DNA of 49,982 bases from an uncultured Clostridium sp. (GTDB taxonomy: Bacteria > Bacillota > Clostridia > TANB77 > CAG-508): the NCBI GenBank assembly GCA_947648255.1, contig CANSNA010000001.1, forward strand, positions 1 through 49,982, in the 5' to 3' direction. Below the pieces are notes generated by a model. The model was not told the origin of the DNA. It saw nothing but the letters and a program-made list of their open reading frames with translations, and ran no database searches. Made by a program: the position numbers and the translations under genes. Shown here piece by piece: positions 26,019 through 40,539 of this stretch. Numbering within the stretch: position 1 is the first letter of the stretch; the number at the start of each line of letters is the position of its first letter.

Positions 26019-27544
26019 TTATCTCTTCATTAGTTGTGCAAGCTCTACTTTTGAAATTTTTAAGTCTTTAAACTTTATTGCAGCTTCGAGTTTTAAGTTT
26101 TTTGGCATATCCTCAAGATGCTCATTTAAAAAATCTACGTTTTCTTCTTTATATGCATATTGTATTATATCATTTTTAAGTTGTTGGTCGTCGATATATG
26201 TGTAATTTGCATATAAAAATGCAATATTTTTATCTCTTACCTCTTTATTTAAAATTGCTTGCTTTAATTCTTTGTTATCTATATTCTTAAAATTTTTGTA
26301 AATAAAATCTATGTTTCCCTTTTTATATTCTGTGACTAATATTTCATTTCTTAAGCTAGGTGTAATTTCTATTAAATATTTTTGTACAAAATCTAATTTT
26401 CCTTCTTGATATATTCTAGAAATTATATCACTTCTTACGTCTTTGTTTACTTTCATTAAATCTATTTCTAATTCTACAAGTTTTCCTTCTTTATATTCAT
26501 TTATTAGATCATCTTTTACTTTATGAGTTTGGTCAATTACTTGTACTACTGTATCTTTTGCTTCAAAATATTTCTTTTGAACTCCTTTTAAGTCCTTTTT
26601 GTGTTTTCTTACAAATCTTTCTTTTCCGGTCTTTTAACGCTAAACTTACTAGACTTCTTTTAGTTTCTTTGTCAAGGTCTTTATACACTCTTTCTACAAA
26701 ATCCATATCACCTTTTAAATATGCTTCTTTAGCTCGTCCTTCTAAGTCTATATAATAATTTTCTTTCCCTATAGATTCCATACCATATTCATACATAAAT
26801 ACTCCTGTGTATGATATGTCTATCTTATAATCTCTAATTACTGTTCTATAGTTCCAAATATTTTGTTTTAGACCTGTCAAATTGTAGTCTACCATTTGTT
26901 TAACATTTTCTAACCCTTTTATTCCTCTAATTAGGGTTCCTTCTATCATTCCGCAAATATACATCTGTTGTTGTTAGTGCTGCTTCATCTGGGACTTTAA
27001 ATTTTATTAATCTATCAATATATTCTTGTGGCAAATTTTCTTCTTTATGCTCAAGCCTTGCCCTACTGTTTTGAAATTTTCCAAAAACAGTACATCCACG
27101 AAAATCACATTTTGTTACATCTGCTGTAATTTCTTTTATTGTTTTGCCATCTAGTGAAATTATTATTGGTCTAATTGTTCCCATATTGATTATGCAGCCT
27201 GTATTTTTTAAATTTATTTTTGTTGTAACAAATACTTTTTTTCCATTATTTCTTTCTCTTGCATAACCTGTCATAAAATCATGAAGGTAAAAATCACTTA
27301 AATCTTCTCCTTCAAAATCCATTTCGGGTAGCTCTAAATAGAGAGGTCTTTTTTCTCCCGCTCTTGCTCTTTTGTTAAATTCTTCTCCACATCTATCTCT
27401 ATAATCAGATGCATATTCTAATGCTTCTTTACTATCTAACTTGCAATAATTTTCCCAAGAGATTAGCCTTCCTCCTCTGTGTTTTGCCATTTCTTCAAAT
27501 TTTACTAATTGCTTGTATAAAAGTATTTTTGCTTGTTCGTCCAT
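26019..27544 (-). CDS. Hypothetical protein (single gene across three ORF fragments); CGG +1 sites at 26951 and 26626
   Basis: ...TTTDVYL[CGGA]MIEGTLIRGIKGLENVKQM...SLALKD[CGGA]KERFVRKHKKDLKGVQKKYFEAKD...; both joins keep the frame open. Confidence 0.75.
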
Positions 27545-27594
27545 CTAAATTTTCCTTTCTTAATTGAAAAGTTCAGTGGTGCTCACTTAGCACT

Positions 27595-28974
27595 TTAGTT
27601 TCTTAAACTTATTATTCCAGTATTCCTTCCTGATAAGTCTTTATCTTTTCTGTATGAGTGTAATTTATCTGAATTACACATTGTACAAATCTTACTTTCT
27701 ATTATATTTTCATTTTTCAAACCTTCTTCATTTAATAATATCCTATTTAATAGTACTGTGTCAATACAATATTTATTTTTATTTACAGATTTCTTAATAA
27801 ACTCTTCTACTCTACCTGTATCTGAAAATTGGTCGTAATATAAACTTGCTACATCTGACGATACTTCAAAGCAGTCTCTACATATACTTGGTGCAATTCC
27901 GGCATATTAAATTTTCTGGTTTACTTTTATATTCCATTCTTAATTTTCTTATAGCTCTTTTGGCAATCTGCCTATATGTGCCTTTCCAGCCTGAATGCAC
28001 ATTTGCAATTACATTCTTTTCTGGATCGTAGAAAAATAAGCATATACAGTCTGCATAAGTAAGTGCCAATACTTTTCCTGTTTTATTTGTTACTAACCCA
28101 TCTGTGTCTTTGAATTCTTCTCTATGTATTCCAGATTTTTGTCTTGTTATTCTCATGATGTTTTCTGAATGTGTTTGAATTGGTTTAAATATACTTCTAC
28201 TACTTAAATTTACTACTTTGCAAACTTTTTTGTATTCATCTTTAATACTTTCTTCATCTTTTAAATTAAAGTTTAATGGTTTTAGAGTATAAAGGTGTTC
28301 TAATTTATCTGTATATTTTAAGAATTCCCTAAACTGTAAAAATTCTACCTCTTGTTTTTTTACTTGTATTATATTTTCATTTGATAAATTGCTTCCATTT
28401 AAAATTTTTTCTATTTGTACTTTTGTATCTTCATTTACTTCTTCATTTGTTATAACATAGTCACAATTTATTTTAAAATAATTTTCATCCTTTTGAGTTA
28501 TAACTCTTGCATTTGCAGACTCTTTATCTATTCTATCTCTTTGGCAAATTCTCTCTATACAAGTTTCTTTATTTGCTATTACTCCTATTTTAATATCACA
28601 TATTTTATCTAATCCCATTTCAAATAAAAGAGGAGCATCTATTATTACATCTTGTTTTTTTACTTTTTCTTTTGCAAGTTTTTCTATTTTTGGTATAATC
28701 TGTGCATTTGTTAATTTGTTTAATTCCTCTCTTTTCTTTTTATCTGTAAATATCATTTTTGCAAGCTTTTTTCTATCTAGCTCTCCGGTTTTCTCTTAAA
28801 ATTTCTTTTCCAAATGCTTGTATTATACTTTCAAAATATTTTTCCCCTTTTCTCTGATTATCTTTTACAATTTCATCTGCATTTATGTGTTTTCCATTTA
28901 TCATTTCACAAATTTCTTCTGAAATTGTAGTTTTGCCTGCACCAGACAGACCGTGTTACTCCTATTATTTGCAT
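27595..28974 (-). CDS. coaE: Fusion of dephospho-CoA kinase (CoaE) with YfiH/laccase-domain protein; CGG +1 sites at 28951, 28785, 27899
   Basis: MQIIGVT[CGGT]LSGAGKTTISEEI...LREN[CGGA]ELDRKKLAKMIF...DGLVTNKTGKVLALTYADCICLFFYDP..VHSGWKGT..NLIC[CGGA]IAPSICRDCFEVSSDVA... Confidence 0.9.
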
Positions 28975-28977
28975 ATT

Positions 28978-31900
28978 TTAATTCTCCTTTTCTATTTTTT
29001 CCCATATTTCTTCTTCTGTAAGCTTTGGAATATAATTATATTCATTACAAAATTTATTTTTATCAAATTGGCATATTGCTTTATATGTGCAAAATTCACA
29101 AGATGTGTGTTTTTCTTTATAATATGGTCTTATATCAATTTTTCCTGTGAGTATTTCTTTTGAAATATTTTTTATTGTTTTTATAATATATTTTTGTAAT
29201 ATTTCAAATTGTTCTTTACTTGCAATATTTGACTTTTTTTCTGATATTTCTCCGTTTCGATTTTATATATACTGGAACCTTTGAAGAGTCTCCTGTTTCT
29301 AGATTCTTATCCATCATTTTGATTATTTTTATATCTCCAACAAGTAATCCATTCATCTTAAAACTCTTTTTTATAGCCTCTTCTATTTCTTCTTTTGTTT
29401 TTCGTTTATCTTGATTTTTTTCCATTATATTAAAATATAAAACTGCTGCTGGTTTCAAATCTTCTATTTTGCATGTTGCATCTAAATATGTAAGAAGCTG
29501 TAGTTGCATTCCATGTGCTACATCATTTAAGTTTATGTCATACCCAGAGGATTTATAATCTATGATTCTTAAATACCTCCCTTCTTCATCTTTTGCAATG
29601 TCTATCCTATCAATTTTTCCTATTATTTGGACTTTTTTCCCATTCTCTAATTCTATCTCTATTGGTGGATATTTTTTATTTTCACCAAATTCAACTTCAT
29701 GTCCAAATACATCAAAATCACTTTCTGTTATTGATAGTATAATATATTTCATCGCCTTTAAAATAAGTTTTTTTAATCTAATTGTTTGATTTTTAAACTT
29801 AGCTGAACTAATAAAAATGTGGTTTTGTGGAAGATTTAGTTTCTCATCTATTATTTTTTCGATTATTTTTCTTACTTCTTCTTCTTCTATTTCTCTTAGA
29901 TTTAATTCTCTGATTTCTATTTCTTCAAAGAAAGCATCTATTACCTCGTGCATAAAGTTCCCTGTGTCTAGTGCTTCTAGTTTAAAACTCTCTTTATCTT
30001 TTAACTTAAGCCCATATTTTAAATAGAAGGAAAACGGACATTTTTGATAACTTTCAAGTCTTGATACACTTGTTTTTAAATTTTCTCCATAAAGCTTTTG
30101 TATATTTTCTTTACTTATTTTTTCTGGCATATTTGTGAAAGACAATCCTCTTACTGCATTTTTTAGTTTTTCATTCCAGCTTTTATCTTCTTCAAATATT
30201 TTATAAATTTCAAACCAGATATCATCTATATTCTTTCCATCTTTATAATCTCTGATATTCATTAATAGGTCATCAAATACCGCTTCTTTTCTCGATATAC
30301 TTATCTTTCTTGTAACAACATCACTTTCTTCTTTGAGTTTTGGGAATATCTTTTTTATTTTTATTAACAAAGTTGAAGGTTTTTCAGCTTCTCCTAGGCT
30401 ATTTGATGAAATATATGATAAACCGCAATTTTTCTTCACTTGTTGTAAAAGCTTTATATATATTGAAATTATCATTATACAATGCTTCTAATGTTGTTTT
30501 TGCAAGCTCTACTTCCATTTCCTTTAGTTTTTCTCTATCCTGATCATTTAAAAATCCTTCTTCTTTATTAACGCTTGGAAAACTTCCATCATTTAATCCT
30601 ATTATATATATTACCTTTACAGTATGACTTCTCGACCTATCTACGTCTCCAACTGTTACTTGATCAAATCCTGCTGGCAATTTTCCAAGACCATTTTCTG
30701 CAAAAGAAATTTTTAAAAATGATGCGTATTTTTCAAATGTTAGGGTCTCTTTTCCAAATACTTTTACAATTTCATCTAATATTTTAATAACTGTATTGAA
30801 ACTTGCTTCATATTCTTCTGATAAACTTATGTCAAACTCACTTATCACTTCTGCTTTTTCTTTTAACTTCTTGTCTATTTGGTTATCTATCAAAAATTCA
30901 TATATTGCCTTGCTAAGTTTTTCAGCTTCCATATTTTTATAACATTTGTTTTTAAATTCTAAAAGTGGATCTATAGCTTTTCTTCTGATTTCATTTAGTT
31001 CTTTTAATGTTTCCTCATCTTCTCCATATTTCCACTCTTCTTTATACCATTTGGAATACTTTATTCCCCATTTTCTTGCATAGTTTTCTAATTTATATAT
31101 TTCTCTATCTTCTAAATTACTAAACTTTGTTTTTATATATGCTATTACACTATCATATGACCAATTTTTTGCAAATACTTCTAACAAACTTACTATATAT
31201 TTTATTAAAATATTTTGACTTAAATCTTTTTTCTCATCTATATATACTGGAATATCATATTTCGAAAATATTGCTTTGATAAGACTAGAATATGTATCTA
31301 TATTTTTGGTAATTATTCCTATTTCTTTATATCTAAACCCTTCTTCTCTTACATTTTCTATAATCTTGCTTGCAACATGTTCTACTTCACTATATGGGTT
31401 TGCAGCTAAAAATAGTTCTATGTCTTTATTTTCTTCTTCATACTTTTTATATATATTTGCATAGATATTTTCTTCTAAGTGTTTTAATTCTTTAGATTTA
31501 AACCTATAGCTATCTTTTAAGTAAATTGGTTTTGTGCTTTCTATATTATTGTTTTTTGCAATTTGCATAAGCTTTGAGATTACTTTTTTATTACTAAAAA
31601 AGACATCGCTTCCTTCACTAGCTTTATCGATATCTAAATTATCAGAACAAATTGTTATATACATTTCACTTGTTATTTTCATCAATTCTTCTATAACTCT
31701 ATATTCTTGAGGTGTAAAACCGTACAAACTCATCTATTACTATTATTGAATTTTCAAACATTTTTGTGTCTTTTAAATTTTCTGCAAGATATGTTAATGA
31801 ATCATTTTCATCTAAAAACTTTTCATTAATTTTTTCTTGAAATTTACTATAAATACTCTCTAAATCTTCAAGTTTTGCTTTTAAATATTTATCCTCTACC

Positions 31901-32317
31901 TTATTTGCTACATCTGAAAGTCTCTTTGATGTAATATTATGTTTTTTAAATTCTGTTATACTTCTTTCCACTTGTTCCACGTTTTGGAGATTTTTTCCTA
32001 GGAATTTTAAGTCTTGTTTTAAGTTGTCTAAAATATCATAAATTAACATTGTTTTTCCAAAGCCTTCAATGTTTTTTAACTTATTTCCACTTTCCTTTAT
32101 TACTCTATATGCCATACGTGAAAAAGTGAGGACCTCTGCATTTACAGCTGCTCCTCCGTTCTAACACTTCAAGCAATTTTTTCTCTGCTGTGAAGGAAAA
32201 TTGCTCTGGTGTAATTATATAAATCTTTTGTGAATTATTTATTAATTCTTTTATTTTTGAAAAAAGATACGTGCTTTTCCCACTTCCAGCTTTTCCATAT
32301 ACTATATTTAATTCCAT
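28978..32317 (-). CDS. addB: ATP-dependent helicase/deoxyribonuclease subunit B; CGG +1 sites at 32156, 31720, 30423, 29252
   Basis: MELNIVYGKAGSGKSTYLF..LLEVLE[CGGA]GAAVNAEVLTFSRMAYRV...IDEFV[CGGT]FTPQEYRVIEEL...EEKL[CGGT]LSYISSNSLGEAEKPS...KSK[CGGA]EISEKKSN...HTSCEFC.YKAIC. Confidence 0.92.
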
Positions 32318-32346
32318 ATTTTCCTTTCTTTTGCTTTGTTTCTAGT

Positions 32347-33211
32347 TTAGCTACTACGTCTTTGATAAAATAAATACTGCTGTGCAAGACCTGCTAAATC
32401 TTTATATTTTTCTTTTGCTAAATTTTGCAAAACCTGTTTTGATACTTTATTTTCATCAGCTTCTTTTATATATAGTTCATTCATTACTCTTCTAACCCAC
32501 ACATCTACTGGAAATACATTAAATTTTTTTAATGAAAATAGCATAATACAGTCTGCAACTTTTCCTCCGAACGCCTGAGAGTTCCATTAATTTTTCTCTT
32601 AGCTTATCTGTGTTTTCTTCTTTTTCTAGTTCTTCTAATGTTATTTTCTTCTCCATAAACATTTTAGTTGTTTCATATATTCTTTTATCTCTAAAACCTA
32701 AACCTAATTCCCTTAAGTCTTGAACACTTGCTTTATCCAAAGCCTCCATTTTAGGAAATGTATAGTATTCTTTGCCTCTAAATACTATTTTCTTTCCATA
32801 TTTTTTAGACATTCTATCAATTATCCCTTTTATTCTTGGAATATTGTTATTTGCAGAAATTATAAAAGATATTATTGTTTCCCATAAGTCTTGTTTTAAT
32901 ATTCTTATTCCTTTTCCATATATTACACTTTGTTTCAAATGCTCGTCTATTTTTGAAAGTTGTTCTTTTATCTTTTCATAGTTTGTACCTAAGTCAAAAT
33001 ATTCATAACAAACATTTTCTATGTCTCCTTCTATCATTCCTTCAAATATTATTGTTTCATTTTCTTTTTTTACATTTAATACTCCATATTTAAAAACACC
33101 AGTATAACTTTTATCTTCTTCTTCATTCCATCTAAAACATTGCCCACAGTCAAATATATCTTTTAATTCAAATGATTTACATTGTTTTAATATATATCTT
33201 TGTTCTTTCAT
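32347..33211 (-). CDS. ogg: 8-oxoguanine DNA glycosylase (HhH-GPD family); CGG +1 site at 32567
   Basis: ...LMELSGV[CGGA]GKVADCIMLFSLKKFNVFPVDVWVRRVM...: the join lies inside the HhH-GPD motif. Confidence 0.92.
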
Positions 33212-33398
33212 TTTTTCTTTGTTTGTGTTAGCCTAAAACACTAACCTTTTCTCCTTTTTATTTTTTCTAATATTTGCATTACTATTTTATAATCTTAGAG
33301 AGATTTCTTATCCTTCTTTATTAATAACTAATTATGAAATAAGAACTCAGAAATCCAAGATACTTGAATTTTGAATTCTTATTTTATCTTAGTTTTAT

Positions 33399-33935
33399 TT
33401 AATTTTCTGGCTCAACTAATCCAAAGTTTTTGCCATCTTTTAACCTAAAAATAACATTTACTTTTCCTGTATCTACATTTATAAAAGTCAAAAAATTATT
33501 TCCTCTCATATCTTCTAATTTTAATTTTGCATCTTCTGGTGCTATTGGTTTTATATCATAATATATTGTCTTTAATATTTCATCTGTTATTTCTTTTTCA
33601 TTGCTTGATATATTAGCACTTTCTTTTATTTTTATAGATTCTTCTTTATTTATTCTATCTCTTTTTGTTTTTGCTTTTCTAATTTGACCTTCTAAAATAT
33701 CTATGTCTTTATCTATTGATGCATATAAATCTTTATGCTCTGTGACTGCTCTATATGTATTTGCCTTTGTGATTACATGTATTTCTGCAATTTGCATATT
33801 TTTTTCTGCTTTTATTGTAACATTTACATCAAATTCTTCTTCAAAATATTTTTGAATCCTCTCTAGTTTCTTTTCTACATAATCTTTTATTGCATCTGTT
33901 GCTTTTAAATCTTTTCCAGTTATTTTAATGTTCAT
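33399..33935 (-). CDS. hpf: Ribosome hibernation-promoting factor, long form (uninterrupted)
   Basis: MNIKITGKDLKATDAIKDYVEKKLERIQKYF...; C-terminal domain present. Confidence 0.92.
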   Translation of the reverse strand: MNIKITGKDLKATDAIKDYVEKKLERIQKYFEEEFDVNVTIKAEKNMQIAEIHVITKANTYRAVTEHKDLYASIDKDIDILEGQIRKAKTKRDRINKEESIKIKESANISSNEKEITDEILKTIYYDIKPIAPEDAKLKLEDMRGNNFLTFINVDTGKVNVIFRLKDGKNFGLVEPEN

Positions 33936-34135
33936 AACTCATCTCTCCTATCTTTTTTACATCTTTGTATGAGCTTATTATACATTAGTTTTCTAAATAA
34001 AGCAAGTACTTTTTAAGCTCAAAATTATATATATAAATTTGTCAAACATTCTTCAAGATTTTTTCTTTTTTCATTGACATTATGTGGAAAATGCTATAAA
34101 ATATTTTTATATACTTAAGATATATGGAGGTTTTT

Positions 34136-34543
34136 ATGAACATAACTAAGATTTTGAAATTTTCGATTATTTTATTTGTAGTAATTATTTTAGCAAATAC
34201 CTTCTCTTATGCTTCAGGCATTAATATGAATTTGCAAAATTCTAATGCAAATAGTAATGATAATACAGTATATGGTGGAAACAATAATGCTAATTCTAAT
34301 AGTAACTCTAACTCTAATACTAATGCTAACACCAATACAAATACTAATTCTAATGTAAATACTAACACAAATAGCAATGTAGGAACAAATAACTCATCAA
34401 CTACAGCTCCAATTCAAGCTGGTACATCTGCTGCTCTTAGTTCTTCTAATTTAGATACATCTACAATTATAAATATCATTTTAATAGTAATTGGGATTCT
34501 TTTAATTCTTTTTGCAATTGCTATTTTAATTCGTTTACGTTAA
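34136..34543 (+). CDS. Asn/Ser/Thr-rich secreted/membrane protein
   Basis: N-terminal signal-like segment, low-complexity NANSNSNSNTNANTNTNTNSN linker, C-terminal hydrophobic helix. Confidence 0.7.
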   Translation: MNITKILKFSIILFVVIILANTFSYASGINMNLQNSNANSNDNTVYGGNNNANSNSNSNSNTNANTNTNTNSNVNTNTNSNVGTNNSSTTAPIQAGTSAALSSSNLDTSTIINIILIVIGILLILFAIAILIRLR

Positions 34544-34574
34544 ATAAATTATTGATATAATACATATATTTTTT

Positions 34575-34610
34575 AAACTGAACTGATTTTCTAAAGTCAG
34601 TTCAGTTTTT
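34575..34610 (+). terminator. Rho-independent terminator
   Basis: aaactgaactga...tcagttcagttttttattt. Confidence 0.75.
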
Positions 34611-34862
34611 TATTTCTTGATTATCTAAAATATTTAAGATCAATTTAAAATTTATTAATTCATTTTTATTATGTATATTTTTTCTCTTTTTATGCAAAAT
34701 ATATATAGTTTACACAAACTTTTTATATTATAGGAATTTCACCGCATAAAGCTTTGAAGTTCTCTATACAAGATAATTATAACGAAGGGTCTAAAGTCTT
34801 AATGATTCCTTTAGACTTTGTTAATTCATTTTTTGAATTTTTATGGAAGGAGAAAATAAAAA

Positions 34863-35319
34863 ATGTTAAAAAAATCTTTAATTACAGTATCTATAATTTG
34901 TATTCTTGCATTAATTTCAAGCCCTGTATTTGCTTCTAATTTAGTACAAGATGCTGAAAATGCGTTAAATAATATTAAAGGTGGAGTACAAAATATGGCA
35001 AATGATGCTGGTAATGCTATGGGACGTGCAAAAGACCGGCATTTCAAATATGACTGAAGATGTAAAAAATGGAGCAGAAAATATGGGACGTAGTATGGAA
35101 GGTGCAGTAAGAGATGACTCAAGAGATAACTCAAATGGAGATAGAGGATTTGATGCAAATGGTGGATATACTGTAGCTAGAACTTCTGCTACAGGTGATA
35201 TGACAAATTCTGGATTCAATAATGCTTTAGTTTGGGTTGTTTTAGGTGTGACAGGAGCTATAATAATTGCTCTTGTTTGGTATTATGGAACTCAAACTAC
35301 TACCAGAGATCATTATTAA
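34863..35319 (+). CDS. Predicted secreted/membrane protein with C-terminal TM; CGG +1 site at 35037-35039
   Basis: MLKKSLITVSIICILALISSPVFASN...NAMGRAKD[CGGC]ISNMTEDVKNGAENMGRSMEGAVRDD...ALVWVVLGVTGAIIIALVWYYGTQ. Confidence 0.75.
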
Positions 35320-35325
35320 AATTTT

Positions 35326-35352
35326 TAAGGGCGGTAATAGACCGCCTTTATT
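35326..35352 (+). terminator. Rho-independent terminator
   Basis: taagggcggt-aatag-accgccttta. Confidence 0.7.
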
Positions 35353-35428
35353 GTAATATTTTTTCTTTACTTATTAAAATTTTTGTATTATAATAGATTA
35401 CATATTTTATCGAAAGGAATATAACAAA

Positions 35429-36822
<1,394 letters not shown>

Positions 36823-36835
36823 TTATTTTTAAATT

Positions 36836-37823
36836 TTAATACATTATATCATAAAAAGTTTTAAAAGCATAGCCTTCTTGTTTTAAATATGCAATTATTT
36901 CTGGAAGTGTATCTGCTGTGAATTGTTTTGCTCCTGTATCGTGCATTAAAACTACGATTTTGTTTTTTCCGTTTTTGAGTAATTTTAAAATCTTTTATTA
37001 AACTCTCATGTGTAGGCTTACCAACGGAATCATTTGTTAGGCAATTCCAATTTACATATAAAATTCCATTTTCTTCTAGATATGTCTTAGCCTCATTTTT
37101 TACTCTGGAATACTTGCCTCCTTCACTTCCTCCTGGAAATCTAAATAAATGGCTTGAATATTCTTCTATTCCTAATGCTTCTTTTATTTTTCTTTCTGTA
37201 TTATTATATTCTTCTAAAACTGCTTCTTTTGATGAATATATATTTGAATATACATGTGAATACCCATGGTTTGCGATAAAGTGCCCTTCCTCATATTCTT
37301 GTTTTAAAATTTCTGGATATAGCTCCACCCTACTCCCTAGAACGAAAAAGCTTGCTTTTATTCCTTCATTTCTCAAAATTTCTAAAATTTGTGGAGTAAC
37401 ACTTTCAGATGGTCCATCATCAAAAGTTAAATATACAACCTTTTCATCATCACTTGAAACATATATATTCTTCATTCTTTCTTTTGCTTCTTCTGTAAAT
37501 ATAGGAACTTTTGGCGTAGGTGTAGGTTCTGGTGTTTCTACAATTTCTTCTGTACTTTCGGCATCTACTTGTTTCTTTTTTGAAATATTTAAATAAATTA
37601 CACATAAAATACAAATTGTTACAATTACAACTATTCCTATTGTTATAATAATTAATATCTTATTTTTTGTATCTTTAGAAATTTTTTCTATCTTTATTAG
37701 ACTTAATTTTGTAGTATCTTTTTCATTTTTTTCGCTATTTTTTTCTTCATCTAAGTCTTTTGTATTTGCATCATTTTTTTCTTCTACTTCTTCTATATCA
37801 TATATTTTGTCCACTTTATTCAC
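36836..37823 (-). CDS. Membrane-anchored polysaccharide deacetylase; CGG +1 site at 36969
   Basis: VYLTFDDGPSESVTPQILEIL...HGYSHVY..; ...KITQK[CGGA]KNKIVVLMHDTGAKQFTADTLPEIIAYLKQEGYAFKTFYDIMY*. Confidence 0.9.
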
Positions 37824-37826
37824 CCT

Positions 37827-40539
37827 TTATTTTTCATTTTTTAATGTATTTATTTTTAGTAATTTAAGCATTTCAACTATTACGAGTGGTAAAATACTAA
37901 GTACTATGACCTCAAAAATATTTTCACTTGGAAGAACTGCTATACTAAATATATCTCTTAATGCTGGTATAAGTAGTATACTCAAAACTAATACAAAAGA
38001 AGCTAGAATTGCAAATATCAATTTTTTATTACTTAATATTCCTGTTTTGAAAATTGATTTATTATTATTTCTAACATTAAATACATGTACAAGTTCTGAA
38101 AATGCAAGTACCGCAAAAGCCATTGTTTGTGCTATTTTTATTCTTTCACTATCTATCATTCCGTTTGCTACTAGATAGACCGAACCATAAATGCAATTAG
38201 TGTAATCACTCCTATCATTATTCCTTGATATACTACCCTATATATCATTCCTTTTGTAAAGATACCTTTTGCATTTTTTCTTGGAGGTCTATTCATTATA
38301 TCTTCTTCTGCTGGATCAACTGCGAGTGCAAGCGCTGGTAACGAATCTGTAACTAGATTTATCCACAATATGTGTATTGCAAGTAAGGGTGTTAAACTTG
38401 ATACATCTGTAATTCCAAACCAGTTTGATAAAAGTGGCGTTAGCATTACTGCTAAAAATAGTACAACTACTTCTCCAATATTGCTTGATAATAAAAATTG
38501 TATTACTTTTAATATATTATCATATATTCTTCTTCCTTCTTCAACAGCAGCTTCTATTGTTGCAAAGTTATCATCAGTTAAAATAACATCTGCTGCTTCT
38601 TTTGCAACATCAGTTCCGCACCTTTCCCATTGCACATCCTATGTCTGCTGTTTTTAGAGCTGGTGCATCATTTACTCCGGTCTCCTGTCATACTAACTAT
38701 TTCTCCATTTGCCTTCCAAGCCTTAACAATTCTTACTTTATGCTCAGGAGAAACTCTTGCATATACACTATATTTTCTAATATTTTTGGTTAATTCTTCA
38801 TCTGTCATATTTTCTAAGTCTTTTCCTGTTATAGCTTCATTATCATTTTCAAGTATTCCAAGCTCTTTTGCTATTGCCATTGCTGTTATTTTGTGATCTC
38901 CTGTAATCATTACAGTTTTTATTCCTGCACTTTTACATTTATTTATTGCTGCTTTTACTTCAATTCTTGGAGGATCTATCATCCCACACATTCCGAATAA
39001 ATATTAAACCTTGTTCTATATTTTTCATTTCTTCATGGCTTGGTCTATTTTCAAGTATTTTATATCCACATGCCAATACTCTTAAAGCATTTTTTGCCAT
39101 CTCTTCATTTTCTCTATATATCAATTGCTTATAATTTTCTAAGTCTTCTTTGATGCCATCTACTGTCTCATAAAAATTGCATTTTGCAAGTATTTCATCT
39201 ACTCCACCCTTAGTATACACTATATATTTGTCTCCGTACCTTATTTACTGTTGTCATTAATTTTCTTTCAGAATCAAATGGTAGTTCTTCTTCTCTTTTA
39301 CAGTCTTCTATTATATTTTTTTCAAATCCAAGTTTAAATGCCATGCTGGTTAATGCTGTTTCTGTTGGGTCGCCTGTTAATTCTCCATTTTCTGTAATCT
39401 TTGTGTCATTACAAAGCATATTAGCATATACTAACTTTTGGAGAAGTTCCGTTTCTTCTACATTTTCTATATCATAAGTTTTACTATTGTAAAATATCTT
39501 TTTTACTGTCATTTTATTTTGTGTAAGTGTTCCTGTTTTATCACTACATATAACTGTACTACTTCCAAGTGTCTCAACTGCTGGTAATTTTTTTACTATT
39601 GCATTCTTCTTTGCCATTCTTTGCATTCCTATTGCTAAAACAATTGTCGATACTGCTGCAAGCCCTTCTGGTATCGCAGCAACTGCTAAACTCACAGCTG
39701 TCATAAACATATCTATTATATCTTTTCCATATGCTATTCCTATTAAAAATATCACTAAACATATCACTAAACAAGCAATTCCCAAAGTTTTGCCTAATGA
39801 ATTTAGCTTTCTTCCTAATGGTGTTTCAGTATCTTCTACTTGATTTATCATATCTGCTATTTTTCCAACTTCTGTTTTCATACCAGTTGAAGTTACTATA
39901 CCACTTCCTCTTCCATATGTCACCATACTAGATGAAAAAGCCATATTAGTTCTATCTCCTAAGCCTATATCCTTATCTTCTATCTTTTCTACTATCTTTT
40001 CTATTGGAACTGATTCACCGAGTTAATGCCGATTCTTGAATTTTTAAGTTTGCAACTTCAATTAGTCTTAAGTCTGCTGGTACATAATCTCCTGTGTCTA
40101 ATACTACAATATCTCCTGGTACTAATTCTCTTGCTGGTATAATTTGTATATTTCCTTCTCGTAAAACCTTTGTTACATGTGCACTCATTTTTTGAAGTGC
40201 TTCAAGGGACTTTTCTGCTTTATTTTCTTGTGCTACTCCAATTATTGCATTTACAATAACAACTATCATAATAATTATTGTGTCTGTAAGCCCTTCTCCT
40301 TCTTTTATTCCTATATATCCAGATACAATTGCTGCAATTATTAATACTATTATCATAAAGTCTTTGAATTGATTTAAAAATTTTATAAATATACTTTGCT
40401 TTTTCTTAGCTTCTAATTCATTAAATCCATTTTTTTCTCTTTTTTCTTTTATTTTTTCAGCATTTAGTCCATTTTTTATATCTGTATCTAGTATTTCTTC
40501 GACTTTATCTATGTTTTCATTCCAATAATTCATATTCAT
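37827..40539 (-). CDS. Calcium-translocating-type P-type ATPase; seven CGG +1 sites (40018, 39234, 38993, 38677, 38616, 38180, 38161)
   Basis: ESALT[CGGT]ESVPIEK (TGES), DKTGTLTQNKM, TTVNKV[CGGA]DKYIVYTKGGVDE, LIFI[CGGA]MCGMIDPPR, MTGD[CGGA]VNDAPALKTADIGCAMGKV[CGGA]TDVAKEAADVILTDDNF, AFMV[CGGT]LSSSK[CGGA]MIDSERIKIAQTMAFAVLAFSEL. Confidence 0.95.
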
